Origin: Psychrobium sp. MM17-31
Lineage (GTDB): Bacteria; Pseudomonadota; Gammaproteobacteria; Enterobacterales; Psychrobiaceae
Reading direction: 5' to 3'
Assembly: GCF_022347785.1 (NCBI RefSeq)
Contig: NZ_JAKRGA010000006.1
Location: forward strand, 62,001-126,000
DNA: 64,000 nucleotides
Position 1 is the stretch's first letter, and each line of letters starts with the position of its first letter. The notes under the pieces are model-generated. The model saw only the letters and a list, made by a program, of their open reading frames with translations, was not told the origin of the DNA and made no database searches. This document shows, piece by piece, positions 55,284-63,095 of this stretch. A program made the position numbers and the translations under genes.

Positions 55284-57497
55284 ATGAATACTAAAAAAAC
55301 GCTACTTGCGACACTCATTTGTATGTCGTGTGTACCTGCTTATGCTAACGAGAAGGCTCCGCAAAAGGCTGATAAAAAAGAAAAAGCTGAAACAATCACT
55401 GTCCGCGGTGATATTCACTTATTGCGTAGCGATCTTGATTCGTTAATTTCTTCAACCTTAATTGAGCGCGAGCAGCTCGATATGATGCAGGGCAGCAGTT
55501 TAGGTGAAACATTAAAGTTTACACCGGGTATTCACGCCAACTATTACGGACCGAGCTCTTCGCGTCCTGTAATCCGCGGCTTAGATGGTCCGCGCGTTAA
55601 AATTCTACAAAATGGTCTATCGGCAGGCGATGCTTCTGCTAGTGCGCCAGATCATCAAGTAAGTAGCGAAGTGAGCACGGCCAGCCAAATCGAAATTTTA
55701 CGCGGCCCTGCAACATTGCTTCATGGTAGTGGTGCAATCGGTGGTGTTGTTAACGTGATTGATGAGCGCATTCCAAGCAAACTATCTGATGAAATCTCTG
55801 GTGAGGTTGTTGGCGCGTTTTCGACAGTCGACGACGCAAAAGACGCTGCTTTCTCGGTTACGGGTTCTAAAGGCAATTGGGCGTTCTATGCCGATGGTTT
55901 TGCTAAAGATGCCAATGAAACCAATATTCCAGTGTACGCCATGCATGATGATCACGACGAACATGAAGAAGAGCATGAGGAGCACGAAGAGGAAGGCCAT
56001 GAAGAAGGTCATGAGGAAGAAGGCCACGACGAGCACGAAGCCTCTAAGCGTAAAGTGATTGAAAATAGCCAAAATCGCAGTGATGGTTTCACTCTTGGTA
56101 CTAGCTATATTACCGATAGCTTTATGATGGGTATCGCTTATGGCTCTACCAGCTCGAAATATGGCTTAGTTGGTCACTCTCATGAAGCGCATGGCGAACA
56201 TGAAGGTGAAGAGCACGAGGAACATGAAGAAGAAGGTCATGATGAAGAACACGAAGAACATGCACACGAAGCTATGCCTTTCGTTCTTACAGAACAAGAC
56301 CGCACTCAGTTTAATGCCAAGTGGTTTGATTTAGGTAACGGCATCGACACCATTTCACTTAAAGCGGTGCATGTTGATTACAAACTGCAAGAAGTTGAAG
56401 AAGGCGCTGTTGGCACGCAAATCACTAATAAAACTGACGAAGTTAAGCTGCAGCTGCATCACAATTGGATTGAACAATGGCAAGGTATTGTTGGTGTTCA
56501 TGTGCAAAATGACTCAACTACGCCTGTAGGCGCAGAAGCGAATTCGCCAGCGACTAAAACGGATGCAACTGCAATTTATGCAACGCAGCGCCGTCAAACT
56601 GGCAATGCCGAATGGCATTTAGGTGCGCGCATCGAAAAAGTTAAAATCAATCCAACGCTAACGCAAAATAATGCGTTATCTAGCATCGATTTTACCCCAG
56701 TGAGTTGGGCTGCAGGTGTTGATTGGAAAGTGAGTGATAACCAGCAACTATTATTGAATTTGAGCCACAGTCAACGCGCGTTGAGTGCAAGTGAGTTATT
56801 TGCCTTTGGTGAGCATTTAGGTACTCAGACTTTTGATGTTGGCGCCTATTTCAATATGGAAGTGGTTGAAGGTAAAGCGACTCATCAACCAACAGCGCAG
56901 TTTAATAAATTAGAAACTGAAGATGCCAATACATTGGATATCGGCTGGCGCGTTGAAGGTAACGATTATGTATTCGCCGCATCGGCGTTTTATAGCCGTG
57001 TGAATAATTATGCTTATCGCGAGCGCGTTGTGGAAGATAGCGGTGAACTACCGGTTTATCAATATCGTCAAAACGATGCCAAATTATACGGTGGTGAAGT
57101 GCAATTGAGTTACTTCATTAACGACCAACTAACGTTTAGCTCTTTTGTTGATTACTCACGCGTTCAATTAACTTCTGGCGAAGATCTGCCACGTATTCCG
57201 CCTTTGCGTATTAAAAACACGCTTAATTGGGAACACATGGACTGGCATTACAACCTAGGTGTTACTACCTACGCTAAACAAGATAAAGTGGGTCAGTTTG
57301 AAGAAGAAACTGATGGTTACACATTGGTAGATGTTGGCGTTTACAAACACCAGAAAGTGTCTTTTGGCGATATTAAATATTTCTTAAAAGTGAATAATTT
57401 ATTCGACAAAGAAGCACGAGTTCACAGCTCATTCTTGAAAGAGCAAGCGCCATTACCTGGCGTCAATGTGAAACTGGGCGTGCGCTGGACGTTCTAA
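55284..57497 (+). CDS. TonB-dependent receptor with histidine-rich loops (ZnuD-like, probable zinc uptake)
   Basis: 737 residues from the ATG at 55284, which gives a signal peptide (KTLLATLICMSCVPAYA). The plug domain follows (SSLGETLKFTPGIHANYYGPSSSRPVIRG in part, then GPATLLHGSGAIGGVVNV), then a 22-strand-type barrel ending in a terminal aromatic residue (VRWTF). Two long loops are packed with His and Glu: about residues 217-253 (HDDHDEHEEEHEEHEEE...) and 301-335 (HSHEAHGEHEGEEHEE...). Such loops are a hallmark of the zinc receptor ZnuD. The upstream palindromes resemble Zur sites. Copper or nickel cannot be excluded. Confidence 0.85.
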   Translation: MNTKKTLLATLICMSCVPAYANEKAPQKADKKEKAETITVRGDIHLLRSDLDSLISSTLIEREQLDMMQGSSLGETLKFTPGIHANYYGPSSSRPVIRGLDGPRVKILQNGLSAGDASASAPDHQVSSEVSTASQIEILRGPATLLHGSGAIGGVVNVIDERIPSKLSDEISGEVVGAFSTVDDAKDAAFSVTGSKGNWAFYADGFAKDANETNIPVYAMHDDHDEHEEEHEEHEEEGHEEGHEEEGHDEHEASKRKVIENSQNRSDGFTLGTSYITDSFMMGIAYGSTSSKYGLVGHSHEAHGEHEGEEHEEHEEEGHDEEHEEHAHEAMPFVLTEQDRTQFNAKWFDLGNGIDTISLKAVHVDYKLQEVEEGAVGTQITNKTDEVKLQLHHNWIEQWQGIVGVHVQNDSTTPVGAEANSPATKTDATAIYATQRRQTGNAEWHLGARIEKVKINPTLTQNNALSSIDFTPVSWAAGVDWKVSDNQQLLLNLSHSQRALSASELFAFGEHLGTQTFDVGAYFNMEVVEGKATHQPTAQFNKLETEDANTLDIGWRVEGNDYVFAASAFYSRVNNYAYRERVVEDSGELPVYQYRQNDAKLYGGEVQLSYFINDQLTFSSFVDYSRVQLTSGEDLPRIPPLRIKNTLNWEHMDWHYNLGVTTYAKQDKVGQFEEETDGYTLVDVGVYKHQKVSFGDIKYFLKVNNLFDKEARVHSSFLKEQAPLPGVNVKLGVRWTF

Positions 57498-57512
57498 TAA
57501 ATCGCTAGAATG

Positions 57513-57548
57513 AAAAAGGCCAACTTCGTTTTCAAGTTGGCCTTTTTT
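57513..57548. terminator. Intrinsic terminator shared by the TonB receptor and the DUF3718 gene
   Basis: AAAAAGGCCAACTT, loop CGTTTTC, AAGTTGGCCTTTTT; symmetrical A and T runs make it bidirectional for the convergent genes. Confidence 0.92.
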
Positions 57549-57566
57549 GTGATGGGTAGTTAGGAA

Positions 57567-57929
57567 CTAGTTAACAGTGACTACCGTCAGATCTTTTGTC
57601 TCGGATTTTCCGACGTATGCATAGTCAGTAATTGTGATGTTTCCACGTCTAAAGCGGTTAATGTGCTTGGCGGTTTTATCTGCGCCGTATTTCGCTGCGA
57701 AGTTAGCAATATTTTCCCCGTTGCATTGTGTATTTTTAGCAACATGGCGATCGCTAAGACCTGAGCTATCAACCCGCTGGTTGTAATTCATTAGATTATT
57801 GTTGGCTGCGGCGACGCAAAATTGTGTGTAGGGACTATCGTTGCCAGCAACGAATTTAAATTGACCTGCGTGTGCTGCTGTAGAAGTTAATAATAGGCCT
57901 GATGCTAAGGTAAGTAATAAGGTTTTCAT
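57567..57929 (-). CDS. DUF3718-domain exported protein
   Basis: 120 residues with GGAG before the ATG and a clear signal peptide (LLLTLASGLLLTSTAAHA). The mature part begins GQFKFVAGNDSPYTQFCVAAANNN and contains a second cysteine in NTQCNGENIANFA, probably disulfide-bonded with the first. This matches the DUF3718 family found in Alteromonadales and relatives, of unknown function and usually periplasmic. It is monocistronic. Confidence 0.86.
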   Translation of the reverse strand: MKTLLLTLASGLLLTSTAAHAGQFKFVAGNDSPYTQFCVAAANNNLMNYNQRVDSSGLSDRHVAKNTQCNGENIANFAAKYGADKTAKHINRFRRGNITITDYAYVGKSETKDLTVVTVN

Positions 57930-58278
57930 GGTGTTCTCCAGATTTATTCATCATGTTATTCGATAGAACCATCACCAATTAATGAGAGAGCTCGGTAATC
58001 TTGTCCTGTCATCTTATTAAGTGCCCATACCGACTTGTTTCTTACAGCATGTTTTTTCTCCAAATGTAAATGAATGTATTTCGAAACATTTGTTAATTAC
58101 CTCATTACATTCTCGCTAATAATTTGTTTTTAAAGTTATTTAAGCGTATGGCTTATTATTCTTAATACCAACGAATGCTTAATTTTGGAAATGCCTTGTA
58201 ACATGGTGCCAACTCTCTTGACGGAGATTTACACTTTTTCGTGCAATAGTGGATTTATTGTAAGTAGGAGATGGAATT
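57930..58278. other. Gene-free interval between divergent DUF3718 and ECF sigma genes
   Basis: 349 bp, AT-rich, no supported frame. It holds the DUF3718 ribosome site (GGAG) at its left end and, at its right, a TTGACG/GTGCAA-like element around 58218 and the TAGGAG ribosome site of the sigma-factor gene. No palindrome of note. Confidence 0.5.
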
Positions 58279-58833
58279 ATGAAACGAGCAAGTAGAGACA
58301 CTCATCAATTGGCTACTTTGTGTAACAGCATTGGTTGTGGAGATCGCACGGCGGAAGCGCAGTTAACGGCGATATTGTTACCTTTTATAGCTATGCACAT
58401 TAGCAAGAAAGTCGATGCGCATAGAGCTGCAGATATCGCGCAGGAAACGCTGATCGCGGTCATTGTTAATCTGCGAGTTGGATTAATAAATAATCCAATG
58501 ACGATAAGGCAATACGCATTATCCATCGCCAATCGCCATCTGATAAATCACTTTAAACAATGCAAAAGATGGCAACAAAGTGAGCTGTCTTGTGAAGAGA
58601 TCACAGCGGATGAAATGTCTTCCCAAGCGGCGCTCGAATTACAGCGAAATAAGTTAAAACTGGTGCAAGCAATAGCAGCACTGCCACAGCTGCGTGATCG
58701 CATGGTTCTGACCTCCCTGCTTAATTCACAAGACAAACAAAGCGCATGTCAGCAACTGTCAATCAAGCCGGATGATTTCGATCGCATTGTTTGCCGAGCC
58801 AAAACGCGGCTGGCGAAAAGTGTAAGCCGTTAG
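58279..58833 (+). CDS. ECF-type RNA polymerase sigma factor
   Basis: 184 residues with TAGGAG before the ATG. Region 2 is seen in HRAADIAQETLIAVIVNLR and YALSIANRHLINHFKQCKR, and region 4 near ALPQLRDRMVLTSLLNSQDKQSACQQLSIKPDDFDRIVCRAKTRL, typical of extracytoplasmic-function sigma factors. The usual DAED-like -10 recognition motif of region 2 appears as ADIAQE. No anti-sigma gene is next to it: the following gene is on the other strand and soluble. Its stop overlaps the stop of the DUF4240 gene. Targets are unknown. Confidence 0.85.
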   Translation: MKRASRDTHQLATLCNSIGCGDRTAEAQLTAILLPFIAMHISKKVDAHRAADIAQETLIAVIVNLRVGLINNPMTIRQYALSIANRHLINHFKQCKRWQQSELSCEEITADEMSSQAALELQRNKLKLVQAIAALPQLRDRMVLTSLLNSQDKQSACQQLSIKPDDFDRIVCRAKTRLAKSVSR

Positions 58834-59342
58834 CTTTGCCAGTATTTAGCAAATAAGTTTGGATAACTGGTCTTTAAATACTTATTGGTGTCTTTAAAGC
58901 GCTTGCCAAATGGCTGGCTTTGTCCTGAGGGCACATATGGCAATTCGTGTTCGTTACGTGCTTCAAACAGCTGTCCTGCAATAAGATCATACTCTTCAAG
59001 ATAAGGTAAGGGATCGCCTTCATCATCTTTTAAAACATCGAGTTCAGCGAGGGTGTCAGGCTTTTTTAGGGCTTGCTCGAAAATGTCTTGGCCACGAGAT
59101 ATTAACCAACAGCGAAACTCCGCAAATGCATATTCACTATTACAGCCACCGATAATATAGGCGGCCCCCCACAGACGCCAGGTGTAGCTGTCGCGCATTT
59201 TGAGGCTAAAGTGCTTATCAAAAGCTGCTAGTTGCTCATCGGTCAGTGGATTGAGTTTATCGGTCAGTTGTTGCGCTAGTTCGTCGGAAGTAGCGAGGGG
59301 GTCTTGGGCAGTTACGAGCTGCCAAAATTCTGTTTCTGTCAT
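58830..59342 (-). CDS. DUF4240-domain protein
   Basis: 170 residues from the ATG at 59342 (MTETEFWQLVTAQD). The conserved DUF4240 block follows: LTDEQLAAFDKHFSLKMRDSYTWRLWGAAYIIGGCNSE and FRCWLISRGQDIFEQAL. It is a soluble cytosolic protein with no signal. DUF4240 proteins are common in Gram-positive and some proteobacterial genomes; some are linked with toxin-immunity or stress islands, but nothing here supports that. A strong hairpin lies 7 bases before the start, where a ribosome site would be expected. Confidence 0.85.
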   Translation of the reverse strand: MTETEFWQLVTAQDPLATSDELAQQLTDKLNPLTDEQLAAFDKHFSLKMRDSYTWRLWGAAYIIGGCNSEYAFAEFRCWLISRGQDIFEQALKKPDTLAELDVLKDDEGDPLPYLEEYDLIAGQLFEARNEHELPYVPSGQSQPFGKRFKDTNKYLKTSYPNLFAKYWQS

Positions 59343-59348
59343 GAAATG

Positions 59349-59372
59349 TAGCGCCAAATTATCTTGGCGCTA
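59349..59372 (-). promoter_or_regulatory. 9-bp hairpin immediately before the DUF4240 start
   Basis: TAGCGCCAA (59349-59357) and TTGGCGCTA (59364-59372) are exact complements around ATTATC. They cover the ribosome-binding position of the DUF4240 ATG at 59342, and no Shine-Dalgarno sequence is visible there. It also lies just after the LysR stop (59391), without a T-tract. Confidence 0.5.
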
Positions 59373-59390
59373 ATGTTACCCTAGTTCGCC

Positions 59391-60326
59391 TTAACATTCA
59401 TGTGCAGCTTCTAGTACCTTTTGTCTAAACCAAATATGACTGGCGTCATGATGAAGCAATGGTGACCAAATCATTTTTAGCTCAATTTTCGGAATTTCAA
59501 ATGGCGGATCAAGCAGTGTAAAACGCGGCGCATTAACAAAGCGCGCTGCCGCTTTACTTGGTAAGGTCGCGATTAATTGGTCTTCCAACGCTAATTGAAT
59601 GGCCACATTGTAATTACGTGTGAATACGCGAATATCGCGTTTTTCGCCAATTTTCGCGAGTGCTTCATCCACCCAACCGAGTTTTTGTACGTCTTTGGGA
59701 TCCATACCGACACCAACGCCAAAGCCTGTTTTTGAAACCCAAATGTGTTTGCCGCGTAAGTAGCTCTGTAGGCCAAAACGCTTGCTGGTTGGATTATCTG
59801 ACGCCATCAAACAGGTAAAACTGTCGTGCCACAGTGTTTTTTGATGGAAGGATTGCGGTAACTCTTCAAAGCGATTAATCGCCATATCCACTTTGCCTGC
59901 TTCCACGTCGTGAAAGTTAATATCACTTGGCGTCATAATATCGATGCTGACGTTTGGCGCTATCTTACTGAGATTGCTCAGCAGTTTAGGAACCAATGTT
60001 GAAGCAGCGTAGTCGCTGGCCATTAACCTAAATACACGGTCACTGGTTGCAGGGTTAAAGTTATCTTCACTTTGCAGGGCTTCTTCTAACTCCAATAAAA
60101 TTTTGCGAATGACAGGTGCCAGCGCTTGTGATCGCTCAGTTGGCACCATGCCATCTGAAGTACGAACTAGTATTGGATCATTAAACAGATTTCTCAGACG
60201 TTTAAGGCCGTTACTCATCGCCGGTTGAGTAATGTTGAGCTGATTTGCCGCTCGCGTTACGTTCTTTTCGCGTAACAATACGTCGAGGTAAATCAGCAAA
60301 TTAAGGTCGATTTTATTAATATTCAT
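59391..60326 (-). CDS. LysR-family transcriptional regulator
   Basis: 311 residues. The N-terminal winged helix-turn-helix is typical (LNLLIYLDVLLREKNVTRAANQLNITQPAMSNGLKRLR), followed by a two-lobe effector domain (VFRLMASDYAASTLVPKLL; IATLPSKAAARF). The spacing is close to NodD/SyrM/LeuO-type members. It is divergent from aceA over a 372-bp gap, so aceA is a possible target, though LysR proteins also often act on themselves. No T-N11-A element could be assigned with confidence. Confidence 0.9.
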   Translation of the reverse strand: MNINKIDLNLLIYLDVLLREKNVTRAANQLNITQPAMSNGLKRLRNLFNDPILVRTSDGMVPTERSQALAPVIRKILLELEEALQSEDNFNPATSDRVFRLMASDYAASTLVPKLLSNLSKIAPNVSIDIMTPSDINFHDVEAGKVDMAINRFEELPQSFHQKTLWHDSFTCLMASDNPTSKRFGLQSYLRGKHIWVSKTGFGVGVGMDPKDVQKLGWVDEALAKIGEKRDIRVFTRNYNVAIQLALEDQLIATLPSKAAARFVNAPRFTLLDPPFEIPKIELKMIWSPLLHHDASHIWFRQKVLEAAHEC

Positions 60327-60698
60327 ATGACTAATGCTCGCGATAAAATTTATAAACTACCTTAATAATCATTCAGTGAAAAGCTAAATTTTCAAATGGT
60401 TGTTTAAAAATAATTTTAATTTAGACGAAAGTATAACCATATGGAATTTAACTTAATGTCTGGGCTATTCAAATAAGAAACAGTCTAAAAGACCATGCTA
60501 CCAAAGGATATTTTGAGGAAAGTATCTTGATGAAGAGTGTTATTAACTTACTAGACGTTTAATAGTTAAATACACCGTGTGAATGTTCGTAATAATAATT
60601 ATAAAGTATTTTTATGTTTGTGTGCTCGGCTAGTATTTAATCAAACGGCGCTACTTATACGTCGATGATAAAAACTCTAGATACGAAGGAAGAATGCT
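60327..60698. other. Gene-free interval between divergent LysR gene and aceA
   Basis: 372 bp, AT-rich. It must carry both promoters and any LysR operator. GGAAG is the aceA ribosome site at the right end. A 10-codon frame starting at 60530 has GAGGA upstream but is too short to call. No long palindrome is visible. Confidence 0.5.
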
Positions 60699-62294
60699 AT
60701 GTCTACTTACAATACTGAAATCGATAAAGCTGCTAACTTATGCGGACAACAAGGCGAAGCATGGAGTGCAATCAATCCTGAATCTGTTGCACGCATGAAA
60801 TTGCAAAATCAATTTAAAACGGGTTTGGATATCGCGCGTTACACCGCTGGCATCATGCGCCGCGACATGGAAAACTACGATAAAGATCCAAGTAAGTACA
60901 CTCAATCTCTAGGTTGTTGGCACGGTTTTATCGGTCAACAAAAAATGATCTCAATTAAAAAGCATTTCGAAAACACCGACCGTCGTTATCTATACCTATC
61001 TGGTTGGATGGTTGCAGCACTGCGCTCAGACTTTGGTCCATTACCAGATCAATCAATGCACGAGAAAACCTCTGTTGCTAGCCTAATCGAAGAGTTATAC
61101 ACCTTCCTACGTCAAGCAGATGCTCGTGAACTAGGTGGCTACTTCCGCGAACTAGATGCTGCACGTGAAGCTGGCGATGAAGTTGAAGCTCAACGTGTTC
61201 AAGCTAAAATCGACGGTCACGTTACTCACATCGTTCCTATTATTGCTGATATCGATGCTGGTTTTGGTAACGCAGAAGCAACTTACCTACTTGCTAAGAA
61301 AATGATTGAAGCTGGAGCATGTTGTATCCAACTAGAAAACCAAGTATCTGACGAAAAACAATGTGGTCACCAAGACGGTAAAGTAACAGTGCCTCATTCT
61401 GATTTCCTAGCGAAAATCAACGCTGTACGTTACGCATTCTTAGAGCTTGGTGTTGATGACGGTGTTATCGTTGCTCGTACTGACTCACTAGGTGCTGGCC
61501 TCACGAAACAAATCGCGGTAACTAACGAGCCTGGTGATCTAGGTGACCAATATAACTCATTCCTAGACGTTGAAGAAATTGAAGCGGCGGATGTACAAAA
61601 CGGCGATGTGGTATTAAATCGCAATGGTAAACTAGTTCGTCCTAAGCGTTTAGCGAGTAACTTATTCCAATTTAGACAAGGTACGGGTGAAGAGCGTTGT
61701 GTACTTGACTGTATTACATCTCTACAAAACGGTGCTGACTTACTGTGGATTGAAACAGAGAAGCCACACGTTGCGCAAATCGGCGGCATGGTAAACGAAA
61801 TCCGTAAAGTAATTCCAAACGCTAAGCTGGTTTACAACAACTCACCATCGTTTAACTGGACGCTAAACTTCCGCCAACAAGTATTCGATGCCATGGTTGA
61901 AGCGGGTGAAGATGTAAGTGCCTACGATCGCGACAAGTTAATGAGTGTTGATTACGATGAGACTGAACTAGCAACACGCGCCGATGAAAAAATCCGTACC
62001 TTCCAAGCTGACGCTGCACGTGAAGCGGGTATCTTCCATCACCTTATTACATTACCAACTTATCATACAGCTGCTCTTTCAACTGATAACTTGGCTAAAG
62101 AATACTTCGGTGACCAAGGTATGCTGGGCTACGTACAAGGTGTACAACGCAAGGAAATCCGTCAAGGTATCGCTTGTGTGAAACACCAAAACATGGCGGG
62201 TTCAGACATGGGTGATGATCACAAAGAATACTTCGCTGGCGACGCAGCACTAAAAGCTGCTGGTAAAGACAACACCATGAATCAGTTCGCTTAA
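60699..62294 (+). CDS. aceA: Isocitrate lyase, long (531-residue) form
   Basis: Isocitrate lyase splits isocitrate to succinate and glyoxylate, the first glyoxylate-shunt step. The 531-residue protein matches the long class seen in Pseudomonas and Alteromonadales, not the 434-residue E. coli type. The catalytic loop is QCGHQD (in the sequence EKQCGHQDGK), and VARTDSLGAG, LWIETEKP and YNNSPSFNW are also seen. Malate synthase is not in the window, so the shunt genes are unlinked here. GGAAG precedes the ATG, and a terminator follows. Confidence 0.96.
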   Translation: MSTYNTEIDKAANLCGQQGEAWSAINPESVARMKLQNQFKTGLDIARYTAGIMRRDMENYDKDPSKYTQSLGCWHGFIGQQKMISIKKHFENTDRRYLYLSGWMVAALRSDFGPLPDQSMHEKTSVASLIEELYTFLRQADARELGGYFRELDAAREAGDEVEAQRVQAKIDGHVTHIVPIIADIDAGFGNAEATYLLAKKMIEAGACCIQLENQVSDEKQCGHQDGKVTVPHSDFLAKINAVRYAFLELGVDDGVIVARTDSLGAGLTKQIAVTNEPGDLGDQYNSFLDVEEIEAADVQNGDVVLNRNGKLVRPKRLASNLFQFRQGTGEERCVLDCITSLQNGADLLWIETEKPHVAQIGGMVNEIRKVIPNAKLVYNNSPSFNWTLNFRQQVFDAMVEAGEDVSAYDRDKLMSVDYDETELATRADEKIRTFQADAAREAGIFHHLITLPTYHTAALSTDNLAKEYFGDQGMLGYVQGVQRKEIRQGIACVKHQNMAGSDMGDDHKEYFAGDAALKAAGKDNTMNQFA

Positions 62295-62312
62295 TTAGCA
62301 ACTTGATTTAGC

Positions 62313-62342
62313 AAAAGCCTCGAGGAAACTCGGGGCTTTTTT
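62313..62342 (+). terminator. Intrinsic terminator after aceA
   Basis: AAAAGCCTCGAG, loop GAAA, CTCGGGGCTTTT, with one T-G pair in the stem. Confidence 0.9.
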
Positions 62343-62397
62343 ATGTCTATAGAAGTGCTATGCTAATGCCATTAATTTCAAGCACTTTGATTAATCC

Positions 62398-63093
62398 ATG
62401 TCTGCATCTCAAAACATAAAACCACAAATCTTAGTTGTCGAAGACGAGCAATCTATCGCCGATACTGTTATTCACGTATTAAAGAATGAAGGCTTTGCCG
62501 TTGATTGGGTTTCCTTAGGTAGTGAGGCAATAGCAAGACTTGAGCAAACAGCGTATTCATTGATGATTTTAGATGTTGGATTGCCAGATATCACAGGCTT
62601 TGATGTTTGTAAAAAAATCAGGCTCTCGCATGATTTGCCAATAATATTTCTAACTGCACGCAGTGAGGAAATCGATCGCGTGGTGGGTCTTGAAATCGGT
62701 GGTGATGATTATGTGACTAAGCCTTTTAGTCCACGTGAACTCGCGGCTAGGGTTAAAGTCATTCTTAAGCGTATTGCTAAGCCTGCGGTGAATGAGCAAC
62801 CTTTATTGCAATTACAACCTGCTGCTTGTGGTTGTGATTTTGTCCTAAATAGTAGGGCATTAGCTCTGACTTCCATTGAATTTAAATTGCTTGAACACAT
62901 GAACCGTCATATTGGCAAGGTGATGAGTCGCGAGCAGCTGCTCGATGCTGGTGGTTTTTCGCTAGATGCTGGTTATGAGCGAAATATTGATAATCATATT
63001 AAATCGTTGCGCGCCAAGTTGAGAGTGGTTGATCCCGATACCCAATACATCAAAACACATCGCGGTTTTGGATATTCACTGCAAGGTCAATAA
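62398..63093 (+). CDS. creB: Two-component response regulator CreB
   Basis: 231 residues of the OmpR family. The receiver begins ILVVEDEQSIADTVIHVL and has the phospho-acceptor aspartate in LMILDVGLPDITGF and the conserved lysine in DDYVTKPFSPREL. The C-terminal winged helix ends THRGFGYSL. The long stretch LDVGLPDITGFDVCKKIR and LTARSEEIDRVVGLEIGGDDYV matches CreB closely. CreB responds to carbon-source and fermentation state via CreC. creC follows after 2 bp. Confidence 0.9.
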   Translation: MSASQNIKPQILVVEDEQSIADTVIHVLKNEGFAVDWVSLGSEAIARLEQTAYSLMILDVGLPDITGFDVCKKIRLSHDLPIIFLTARSEEIDRVVGLEIGGDDYVTKPFSPRELAARVKVILKRIAKPAVNEQPLLQLQPAACGCDFVLNSRALALTSIEFKLLEHMNRHIGKVMSREQLLDAGGFSLDAGYERNIDNHIKSLRAKLRVVDPDTQYIKTHRGFGYSLQGQ

Positions 63094-63095
63094 TC

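Noticed and set aside
55782-56072. Phenylalanine-rich frame antisense to the His/Glu loop
   Set aside because: Simple complement of the GAA/CAT-rich repeat; no ribosome site.
55954-56272. GAAGAG/CATGAA runs as a DNA repeat or CRISPR-like array
   Set aside because: Irregular codon-level repetition encoding the His/Glu loops, without regular spacers.
60530-60562. 10-codon frame with GAGGA in front of aceA
   Set aside because: Too short to support, and such matches are expected by chance in an AT-rich gap.
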